A stretch of 32,085 nucleotides of DNA from an uncultured Dysgonomonas sp. (GTDB lineage Bacteria > Bacteroidota > Bacteroidia > Bacteroidales > Dysgonomonadaceae). The notes beneath the pieces were generated by a model. That model had not been told where the DNA came from. It ran no database searches and saw only the letters and a program-made list of their open reading frames with translations. Position 1 is the first letter of the stretch; each line of letters starts with the position of its first letter. The DNA lies in contig CALYPL010000021.1 in assembly GCA_945273835.1 (NCBI GenBank), positions 1-32,085 on the forward strand, read 5' to 3'. The position numbers and the translations under genes were made by a program. Shown here piece after piece: positions 8,527 to 15,476 of the stretch.

Positions 8527-9304
8527 AGTACTCGAATTATTAGATATAAGTGTTGGTTATAATGAGAAACCAGACATTCTTAAAAATGTAAACCTGACCG
8601 TTTATAAAAATGATTTTCTGGGTATAATTGGACCAAATGGGGGTGGAAAAACTACATTACTTAAAACCATCCTGGGATTAATCAAGCCTGCCACTGGGAA
8701 GATAATGTTTTATAAAAACGGTCAATTGAGTGACAAGCCAAATATCGGTTATCTCCCACAGATAAACAACATTGACAAAAAATTCCCGATTTCAGTATAT
8801 GAAGTCGTGGCTTCAGGCTTATCACGTTCTCATCGTACAATATTTTCGGGTAAAGGGAAAAACAAAGAACAAATAAAGAACATTATCCGGAAAATGGGTC
8901 TGGGTGATTATATCCATAAACCAATCGGTGAACTTTCCGGTGGACAATTACAACGAGCATTATTAGGTAGAGCAATAGTTGATAATCCCGATATACTTAT
9001 CCTTGATGAACCAAACTCCTATGTAGATAAAGGTTTTGAAGCAGATTTCTACAAACTTCTTGAGGAAATAAACCAAAATACAGCTATTATTTTAGTATCG
9101 CATGATGTCGGCACAATTTTGTCTATGGTTAAAAATATAGCTTGTGTAAATAGGGGGCTGCATTACCATGCCGGCAGTAACGTTACGCCCGAATGGTTAA
9201 AAAATAATTTTATATCATGCCCAATTGAGATAATCGGACATGGGGATTTTCCGCATCGCATACTTCAAAAACATGATGGATGCGATTGTTGCAATCCGGA
9301 TTGA
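8519..9304 (+). CDS. znuC: zinc ABC transporter ATP-binding protein with Cys-rich tail
   Basis: 261 residues from the ATG at 8519, preceded by AGGAG at 8511-8515; an in-frame TTG at 8507 is less likely. The ATPase is complete: Walker A GPNGGGKTT (38-46), signature LSGGQLQR (139-146), Walker B ILILDEP (159-165) and H-loop VSHD (H195). It powers metal import with ZnuA and a membrane permease. The C-terminus ends in HDGCDCCNPD, with C255, C257 and C258, a possible metal-sensing or metal-binding tail. The gene overlaps znuA by 8 bp and is the last in the operon. No ZnuB permease lies in the window, since the next gene is a convergent TonB receptor, so the permease must be elsewhere. Family call is firm; zinc specificity comes from znuA. 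Confidence 0.9.
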   Translation: MNKVLELLDISVGYNEKPDILKNVNLTVYKNDFLGIIGPNGGGKTTLLKTILGLIKPATGKIMFYKNGQLSDKPNIGYLPQINNIDKKFPISVYEVVASGLSRSHRTIFSGKGKNKEQIKNIIRKMGLGDYIHKPIGELSGGQLQRALLGRAIVDNPDILILDEPNSYVDKGFEADFYKLLEEINQNTAIILVSHDVGTILSMVKNIACVNRGLHYHAGSNVTPEWLKNNFISCPIEIIGHGDFPHRILQKHDGCDCCNPD

Positions 9305-9314
9305 TCTATTTTAA

Positions 9315-9340
9315 ATAAGTGCCCTTTACAGGACACTTAT
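9315..9340. terminator. possible bidirectional terminator between znuC and TonB receptor
   Basis: ATAAGTG (9315-9321) pairs with CACTTAT (9334-9340), extended by CC/GG inside after one mismatch, around a 6-nt loop. It lies in the 42-bp gap between two convergent genes. T-rich stretches flank it, but neither side has a long pure T-run, so strength is uncertain. Confidence 0.5.
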
Positions 9341-9346
9341 CAAATC

Positions 9347-11359
9347 TTATTTAAGAGTATAACTGATACCGCCCATCAGCCAGAAACCTGCTTGAGGAAT
9401 ACTTTCGATATCATAATAGTGCGTATCGTATAAATTATTCATCGCGACGTTGAAGTCAAAGTCACGGTACTTATAATTTATTTTCAGATCAAGAGTTGAA
9501 AAGGCGGGATAATCCCTTTTTTCTTTTTCTGTAAAATAATAACCCATCCGTTTCTGAAAACGAAATCCCCAATCCATAGATATGCCTTTATAAATATCAT
9601 GGTGTAAACGGGCGGTTAATTTATCCCGCAGATAATTAAGCGAGTACTTAGATTCAAGGTCAATGTCATTCCGATTTTGATGAATGCGGGAATAATCAAT
9701 AGATAAAACCGAATGCTGTCCGAAAAAGTTATCGATCTGCGATAAATTCAGAGTAGCACCGAGGTCAAAACCCTGTTTATTTAATTTAGTATGATTCCAC
9801 GATTGCCATTTTTCGTTAACGTCAACCCTTACCCAGTCTATCATATTTCGCCCCCAAAGCAGAAATCCGTTTATATAAGCACTGAACAGTGCGTTTCTGT
9901 ATTGCATACCGATTTCAACTGATTGAGAACGTTCTGGTTCAAGTCCCGAATTACCGTTGTGAGTTTCTTGTGTATACCATAAATCGGTAAAAGTAGGCAT
10001 ACGGTTAGCCATGCTCCACGATCCTGTTAATTTAACACTTTCAATCGGACGATACGCCATGCTTACTGTTGGATAAAATTTATATTTACCGTCCTGCAAT
10101 GTATTATGATTCATCAAAACACCTGCCGATGCGCTGATTCTATTTATTACTATGTTATGCTCAAAAGCTAAAGAAGCATTAGTTCTATTGTCGTAATTGG
10201 TATAATAAGCTCCGTGTTTTTCAGTCATGGGTTTACCCATTTTACTGCTCAATATTTCTTCATGGCGCAATTCTCCCCCTAAATTGGTGATTCCGTATTT
10301 CCAATTATATTGCAGATTCAGATTCGCGCCATACATGTCGTTTCTGTGGTAGTTTCTGCCTTTTGCCGAATTTTTAGTCAGATCGAACTGATCATGATGC
10401 CTGTTCCAGTAAAGAGAAGGCATTATCTTTAATTTTGTGCCAAATTCTGCTTTAAGACTCCCTAAATAAGCATCGGTTTTCTCATATTGATTCGGAAATT
10501 TAGGAGAATAAAATGTATTGGCTCCGTAACGCTTATTATTATATCCTAATAGAAAATCAATTTTAGAAGACTTTGGTAAATGCAGGCAGGTTTGCCACAT
10601 GGCATTATAGATGTCGTAATCGCTGTTGGCAATATATCCGTCTGAAGTGTTGTAACCGAAAGACAAGCTGTTGGTTGTTATTCCGGCTTTGACAGCACCT
10701 CTCGCTTCTCCTTCATACAGACTGTGCATACCTGCTCCGAAGCGGGCATATATTTTCTCGGCAATGTCTTTTTTTGTGATAATGTTGATACCTCCCGAAA
10801 ACGCACCTGAACCGTAAATCAAAGTAGATGGTCCTGTGACAATCTCGATGCGTTCAATATCAGAAAGATTTATAGGTATGTCAAAACTGTAGTGTCCTGT
10901 TTGTGAATTAGTAAGGTTAATCCCATTTAATAACACGGCGGTCTGATCTGCCGTTCCGCCTCTGAGGGCTATGTCCGCTTGAACTCCGTGTCCTCCTCTT
11001 TGTATTACGTCTACACCGGCAATGTAGATAAGCAGTTCCTGAAGGCTTCGTACGGGCGCAAGCTCAATCTGCTTTTTGGTTATCACGGTCACCGGTTTGG
11101 GAGTTTGTGCCATCGGCATTTCCACCCTCGAAGCCGTGACCATTACCTCTTCGAGTTCTTTTTCCAACGATTCAGGATGTTGTTGAATGTCGGCTTGCGA
11201 TTGAGCTTGTACAGCGGTTGAATGGGCGAATGTGAGTATGCACCCACTGACTACCCCAATGCTGACGACTTTGTGCATACTGTTAAATGCACTGTAGGCT
11301 TTTCGGACAAATCTCTTGAACCGATAAGCTGAAGTTTGATTAAAATGTTTTTGATTCAT
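9347..11359 (-). CDS. TonB-dependent outer-membrane receptor
   Basis: 670 residues with an extended N-terminal signal region (cleavage near TAVQAQ, about residue 53), then EVMVTASRVEMP as the TonB box area. The plug domain has LQELLIYIAGVDVIQRGG, IALRGGTADQTAVLLNGI and IERIEIVTGPSTLIYGSGA, ending INIITKK. The rest is a beta-barrel of the BtuB/Cir size class, without the large SusC insertions or N-terminal CarboxypepD-like domain. It imports a ligand across the outer membrane using TonB energy. The ligand is not readable from sequence. It converges on znuA-znuC and follows a DUF4625-like lipoprotein on the same strand; from this context zinc or another metal or metallophore is a reasonable guess, while a cobalamin-type ligand remains possible. 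Receptor identity is firm. Confidence 0.92.
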   Translation of the reverse strand: MNQKHFNQTSAYRFKRFVRKAYSAFNSMHKVVSIGVVSGCILTFAHSTAVQAQSQADIQQHPESLEKELEEVMVTASRVEMPMAQTPKPVTVITKKQIELAPVRSLQELLIYIAGVDVIQRGGHGVQADIALRGGTADQTAVLLNGINLTNSQTGHYSFDIPINLSDIERIEIVTGPSTLIYGSGAFSGGINIITKKDIAEKIYARFGAGMHSLYEGEARGAVKAGITTNSLSFGYNTSDGYIANSDYDIYNAMWQTCLHLPKSSKIDFLLGYNNKRYGANTFYSPKFPNQYEKTDAYLGSLKAEFGTKLKIMPSLYWNRHHDQFDLTKNSAKGRNYHRNDMYGANLNLQYNWKYGITNLGGELRHEEILSSKMGKPMTEKHGAYYTNYDNRTNASLAFEHNIVINRISASAGVLMNHNTLQDGKYKFYPTVSMAYRPIESVKLTGSWSMANRMPTFTDLWYTQETHNGNSGLEPERSQSVEIGMQYRNALFSAYINGFLLWGRNMIDWVRVDVNEKWQSWNHTKLNKQGFDLGATLNLSQIDNFFGQHSVLSIDYSRIHQNRNDIDLESKYSLNYLRDKLTARLHHDIYKGISMDWGFRFQKRMGYYFTEKEKRDYPAFSTLDLKINYKYRDFDFNVAMNNLYDTHYYDIESIPQAGFWLMGGISYTLK

Positions 11360-11385
11360 TTTATAAAAATTTAAAATTAGCGGTA

Positions 11386-11393
11386 CAAAGCTA
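11386..11393 (-). promoter_or_regulatory. -7 promoter element for the TonB receptor
   Basis: On the minus strand this reads TAGCTTTG, an exact TAnnTTTG match, 27 bp before the receptor ATG and within the 63-bp gap after the DUF4625-like gene. The receptor may therefore have its own promoter as well as readthrough from upstream. No convincing -33 element was seen. Confidence 0.45.
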
Positions 11394-11422
11394 ATAAAAT
11401 GAATCAGTAATAAGGCGAAAGT

Positions 11423-11992
11423 TTATCTGTTATTCAGAATGGTATTTCGGTATAATATTCTAACAGGCACATAAACAGAGTCTTTAAGCCCTGCCATATC
11501 CATTAAATTAATTTTTATAATATATTTACCTTCCCGTATCGGTACATTTTTGCCAGAACCGTCTGCAATTGAATCAGCCAAAGGTAAAATGTTAAAGTTA
11601 GAGATCAGCGTATCTGTAACCAATGTTTTTCCCCTGTCTTTATAGATTGGCCATCCTAAAACGATTGAGAGTGGTTTGGCTTCGGATGCTTCGGGTTGGG
11701 AAATGGAATCGAAAGCCAGTTTAAGGCGGAAAGAAGATAAGGCATAATTGTCGGTGAATCTTGCCGAAAAACTTAACCGACTGTTCAATATGAGTGTATC
11801 AATCTCGGGTTTAGGATTGGTGTTTATTAAAATCCGGTTGCCCGAATTATCAAAAATGGTATCTATACTGCCTATTCTGACATCCGATATTTTAGGAGGT
11901 GTAGAATCTTTATGTAAATCTGTTTCATTATCGCAAGAAGATATGAAAGCAGAAAGAACTATTGAAAAGAAAAGTGTGGCGAAATATTTCAT
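11423..11992 (-). CDS. DUF4625-like lipoprotein
   Basis: 189 residues. A signal peptide ends in a lipobox, AFISSC (C20), followed by DNETD, an acidic run that in Bacteroidetes tends to mark surface export. The mature part reads as one Ig-like beta domain: STPPKISDVRIG at the start, SFSARFTDNYALSSFRLKL in the middle and KYIIKINLMDMAGL near the end. This pattern fits DUF4625 domain proteins, for which I know no biochemical function. It is 63 bp upstream of the TonB receptor on the same strand, so it is probably an accessory surface lipoprotein of that uptake system. The family call is by pattern recognition; the role is inference. Confidence 0.72.
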   Translation of the reverse strand: MKYFATLFFSIVLSAFISSCDNETDLHKDSTPPKISDVRIGSIDTIFDNSGNRILINTNPKPEIDTLILNSRLSFSARFTDNYALSSFRLKLAFDSISQPEASEAKPLSIVLGWPIYKDRGKTLVTDTLISNFNILPLADSIADGSGKNVPIREGKYIIKINLMDMAGLKDSVYVPVRILYRNTILNNR

Positions 11993-12068
11993 TTGCTATG
12001 TCAATTAATCGTGCGAAAATACAACAAAAACAGATGTTTCTGATATATTCTTATTCTAAAAATATAGA

Positions 12069-12076
12069 TATCTTTG
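12069..12076 (+). promoter_or_regulatory. -7 promoter element for the nitroreductase-like gene
   Basis: TATCTTTG is an exact TAnnTTTG match, 30 bp before the ATG at 12107, with a weak TTTC about 28 bp further upstream. Confidence 0.55.
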
Positions 12077-12106
12077 TTTAAATATTAATGGAAAATTTAA
12101 AATATT

Positions 12107-12709
12107 ATGAAAAAAATTCTGATCTGCCTTATCGCCTTGACCGTCTTGACCCCTCTTGCTGCACAGGATATTAAACTAACTGAACCGACTAAAACTGGCG
12201 GAAAACCTCTGATGGAAGTGCTTAATTCAAGAAAATCAGATCGGACGTTTATCAAAAAAGATTTGCCGATATATATGCTTTCTGATTTGCTTTGGGCTGC
12301 TTACGGTTTTAATCGTGAAGATAAACGTACTGTCCCTTCTTCGCAAAACAGACAGGAAATAAACGTGTATGTAATGTTTAAAGATGGAATATATCTTTAC
12401 GATGCCGAAAATAACCTATTAATTAAGAAGTTTAAAGGCGATTTTAGAAAAGCTCTTGGTAATCAGGAATATGTTATGGATGCGGCTTTAAATTTGATTT
12501 ATGTCGCTAACATGGACAAAGCTTCTAATCGTGAAGCGGCTTATACCGACACAGGCTTTATTGCACAAAATGTATATCTGTATGCGGCTTCAGCAGGTTT
12601 AGGAACAGTGGCTCGCGGTGCTTTCAAGCGTCCCGATTTGCACGATGCTTTAGGGCTGTCTGATAATGAAGAAATAACTTTGACCCAATCGGTTGGCTAT
12701 GTACAATAA
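12107..12709 (+). CDS. exported SagB-type nitroreductase family protein
   Basis: 200 residues with a clear signal peptide (MKKILICLIALTVLTPLAAQ, cleaved after AAQ), so the protein is probably periplasmic; there is no lipobox. The mature part belongs to the FMN-dependent nitroreductase superfamily, closest to the SagB/ThcOx type: LNSRKSDRTF (39-48), LLWAAYGFNR (61-70), RTVPSSQNRQEI (74-85) and DTGFIAQNVYLYAASAGLG near 148-166. Such proteins are flavin oxidoreductases; the substrate is unknown. It stands alone between divergent and convergent neighbours with its own promoter, and nothing nearby suggests peptide azoline chemistry. Superfamily call is good, precise function unknown. Confidence 0.82.
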   Translation: MKKILICLIALTVLTPLAAQDIKLTEPTKTGGKPLMEVLNSRKSDRTFIKKDLPIYMLSDLLWAAYGFNREDKRTVPSSQNRQEINVYVMFKDGIYLYDAENNLLIKKFKGDFRKALGNQEYVMDAALNLIYVANMDKASNREAAYTDTGFIAQNVYLYAASAGLGTVARGAFKRPDLHDALGLSDNEEITLTQSVGYVQ

Positions 12710-12731
12710 AAAAAGGTTTAGTTTTTTATTG
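12704..12731. terminator. AT-only inverted repeat between convergent genes
   Basis: CAATAAAAAA (from 12704) and TTTTTTATTG (12722-12731) form a perfect inverted repeat around a short loop, directly after the nitroreductase-like stop and before the mutS2 stop at 12762. The stem is nearly all A-T but gives T-runs in both directions, so it could end transcription from either side. Confidence 0.45.
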
Positions 12732-12761
12732 CTAAATTACCGAAATTATAGGTACTTATAA

Positions 12762-15224
12762 TTAAACCAAATCAACGACTGTTATACCTGCTCCGCCAAA
12801 TTGTACATGCTCGTCTTCAAAATGTTGAACTCCGTTAACTGAACGAAGATAGTCTCGTATAATTTGGCGTAAAGCACCCGTACCGGTTCCGTGTAATATC
12901 CTAACACGAGGTACTCCTACCAGTATAGCGTCATCTATGAAGTACATAACTGCTTGAAGAGCTTCGTCGCCTCGCATTCCACGAACGTCAATATCTTGTT
13001 TAAAGTTTAATTTTTTGTTTCGCATATCGTCACTCACGGTAGCCGATACTTGCTTGTTCTTTGAGTCTTTTTTTACCTGATTCCGACTAACGTATTCTAA
13101 AGATTCCAGTTTAATGGTAGATTTTATCATTCCGAAAGCCACTACTACATTATCTTTTTGAATTTCTATGACATCGCCGATAGACGATTGTCCCTTGATG
13201 CGGACATGATCGCCAACGCATATTGATTTGTGCTTCTGTTCTTTCGGCGATTTATCAGTTTGTTTTTTATGTTTCTCTCTATCTTTCAGCTTCTGAATTT
13301 TGCGTGCAATTTTATCATCAGGATCAATTTGCACATCATTCAACTCCGATTTATAATCAGCTAATGACTTGCGTGCTGTCTTAGTCTTCTCTTTGTCCGC
13401 TTGAGCTTCACGGATGGTACGTATCGTATTTTCAATCTTGGCATTAGCTTCAGACAGTAATTTTTCAGCATCAACCTTAGCCTGTCGGATAATTTCTTTG
13501 CGTTGTTTCTCAACCGACAATAAATCTGTTTCGTAAGATTCGGTTATTTCCTCTAACCGTTTTTCTTTCTGTCTGATGTTCTGTCGTTTACTTTCCCAAT
13601 AGCGTTTGTCTCGAACAATATCCTGCAAGTATTTATCCATATTAATATAATCGCTGCCTACAATCTGTGAAGCATCATCAATGACATCTTCGGGCAGACC
13701 GATTTTGCGGGCAATCTCAATAGCAAATGAACTGCCGGGATTGCCAATAGCCAGTTTAAAAAGTGGCTGCATCAGATGCCGGTCATAGAGCATAGCTCCG
13801 TTTATTACACCTTTGTTTTCGTTGGCAAAATGTTTCAGGTTTTGGTAATGCGTGGTAATAACGCCAAATGCGCCACGCTGATTGAAACGCTTCAATAAAG
13901 ATTCAGCGATAGCTCCACCTATTTGAGGCTCAGTGCCTCCGCCAAATTCGTCAATCAATAAAATAGTTCGTTCATTACAATTCTTCACGAAAAATTTCAT
14001 ATTCGTCAAATGAGAACTGTATGTACTCAAATCATTCTCTATGGATTGTTCGTCGCCGATATCTATAAATATGTTATCGAAAATCCCGACACGTGAACTT
14101 TCGTCCAAAGGAATAAGCATACCGCACTGAATCATATACTGTAACAACCCGACTGTTTTAAGGCATACTGATTTACCTCCCGCATTGGGTCCTGAAATAA
14201 TTAATATTCTTTTCGACTCATCCAGCTCAATATCGAGCGGAACAATATTTTTATTCTGCCTGCGGTGCGAAATAAATAGCAACGGATGTAGAGCGTGGTT
14301 CCAAATCAATAATTGCCGATCTTCTATTGACGGTTTTATCGCATTAACGTCAATTGCAAAAGAAGCCTTTGCTCTGATGAAATCAATTTCAGCCAGAAAC
14401 TCGTATGATTGCACGATATCCGAAGCCAATGGACGTAATATGTCCGTGAAACTGATTAAGATTTTGATAATTTCACGGCGTTCTTCATTTTCTAATTCAC
14501 GGATATGGTTATTTGCTTCAACCACTTCGGCGGGTTCAATGAAAACCGTTTTACCTGTTGCCGATTCATCATGTACAATTCCTCTGATTTTACGCTTGAA
14601 TGCGGGAGCAACAGGAATAACTAATCTGCCATCCCGAATGGTAGGAGTAACATCTTTCTCCACAAGTCCATCGCTCTGGGCAATTCTTAATATCGCATTC
14701 AGGCTTTTGGAAATGCCACTCGATGTAAAAGTTATATCTTTTCTGATTTTGCTCAGGGTAGGAGAGGCATTATCTCGGATGCGCCCATATTTATCCAAAA
14801 TAGTATCTATCTTGCTTATTAATTGCGGGAAAACGCATACATCGCCTGCTAATGCTCGCAAATGGGGATAAGGCGAATTTTCGGCTTCAGACTTAACCAG
14901 AAAACTGATAATCTCACGTATTGTCTGTAATGAACGGCGAAGATCAAACAATGTACTCTCTTCAATCCAAGTGCCTTCGACACGAATATTTTTCAGTGCC
15001 TCACGCACATCTATATAATAGCCGGTCGGAAAATTATCTTCTTCCTGTAATATGCGAACAAATTCTTCGGTTTGAGACAAAAGTTCATTGATGGAAGCAA
15101 ATTCGGATGAGAATTCCATTGAGGCTACTCTTTCTTCGCCCAATGAACTCAGACACAGGTTAGAAACCATCTGCCTGATTTTGTCAAAACCAATTTTTGC
15201 TTCAAAATTATCCGGATATATCAT
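12762..15224 (-). CDS. mutS2: MutS2 family ATPase with C-terminal Smr domain
   Basis: 820 residues, usual for MutS2. A clamp/lever core is followed by the ABC-type ATPase with Walker A GPNAGGKS (345-352) and Walker B LLIDEFGGGTEP (422-433). A long charged coiled-coil region spans about 530-660, then a KOW-like GDHVRIKGQSSIGDVIEI segment, and the Smr nuclease domain lies at 745-820 (DVRGMRGDEA and ILHGTGTGALR). It lacks the N-terminal mismatch-recognition domain of MutS. MutS2 proteins act on branched DNA and, in some bacteria, on collided ribosomes; which applies here is unknown. The gene is monocistronic with its own promoter. Identity is firm. Confidence 0.95.
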   Translation of the reverse strand: MIYPDNFEAKIGFDKIRQMVSNLCLSSLGEERVASMEFSSEFASINELLSQTEEFVRILQEEDNFPTGYYIDVREALKNIRVEGTWIEESTLFDLRRSLQTIREIISFLVKSEAENSPYPHLRALAGDVCVFPQLISKIDTILDKYGRIRDNASPTLSKIRKDITFTSSGISKSLNAILRIAQSDGLVEKDVTPTIRDGRLVIPVAPAFKRKIRGIVHDESATGKTVFIEPAEVVEANNHIRELENEERREIIKILISFTDILRPLASDIVQSYEFLAEIDFIRAKASFAIDVNAIKPSIEDRQLLIWNHALHPLLFISHRRQNKNIVPLDIELDESKRILIISGPNAGGKSVCLKTVGLLQYMIQCGMLIPLDESSRVGIFDNIFIDIGDEQSIENDLSTYSSHLTNMKFFVKNCNERTILLIDEFGGGTEPQIGGAIAESLLKRFNQRGAFGVITTHYQNLKHFANENKGVINGAMLYDRHLMQPLFKLAIGNPGSSFAIEIARKIGLPEDVIDDASQIVGSDYINMDKYLQDIVRDKRYWESKRQNIRQKEKRLEEITESYETDLLSVEKQRKEIIRQAKVDAEKLLSEANAKIENTIRTIREAQADKEKTKTARKSLADYKSELNDVQIDPDDKIARKIQKLKDREKHKKQTDKSPKEQKHKSICVGDHVRIKGQSSIGDVIEIQKDNVVVAFGMIKSTIKLESLEYVSRNQVKKDSKNKQVSATVSDDMRNKKLNFKQDIDVRGMRGDEALQAVMYFIDDAILVGVPRVRILHGTGTGALRQIIRDYLRSVNGVQHFEDEHVQFGGAGITVVDLV

Positions 15225-15283
15225 AATTAATCAACTTCAATCAAAAAAATACATGGGCATAAATGCCTGAAATAAAACAGATA

Positions 15284-15313
15284 CAAAGTTAATAGTTTTC
15301 AAAGATTAATCAA
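15284..15313 (-). promoter_or_regulatory. promoter for mutS2
   Basis: On the minus strand TAACTTTG (15284-15291) is an exact TAnnTTTG match and TTG (15311-15313) lies 19 bp upstream, close to the expected -33 spacing. The leader to the mutS2 ATG would be about 50 nt. Confidence 0.6.
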
Positions 15314-15440
15314 TCAGCTGCAAACTAAGCATCATTAATAATGATATAACTTAAATTCTTTATGAAATTTTAAATCCTGCTAACTTGTAATCATTCTAAG
15401 TTAAGAAGAAAAGTATATATTTTAATCAATAAAAATTATG

Positions 15441-15448
15441 CATCTTTG
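15441..15448 (+). promoter_or_regulatory. probable -7 element of feoAB; decides the start codon
   Basis: CATCTTTG matches TAnnTTTG at 7 of 8 positions. It overlaps an upstream in-frame ATG (15438), so that ATG would lie within or before the promoter and is unlikely to be translated. The ATG at 15477, about 28 bp downstream, fits both the promoter and the FeoA N-terminus. Confidence 0.45.
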
Positions 15449-15476
15449 TACTTCGAAAATATTAAATAATTCTACT

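Noticed and set aside
12107-12709. SagB-type oxidoreductase as a sign of an azoline peptide cluster
   Set aside because: It has a signal peptide, and no YcaO, precursor peptide or transporter gene lies nearby; it fits the stand-alone Bacteroidetes type.
14185-14871. A 228-codon open frame on the plus strand
   Set aside because: It lies wholly inside mutS2 on the opposite strand, whose protein matches its family throughout; the translation has no recognisable domain.
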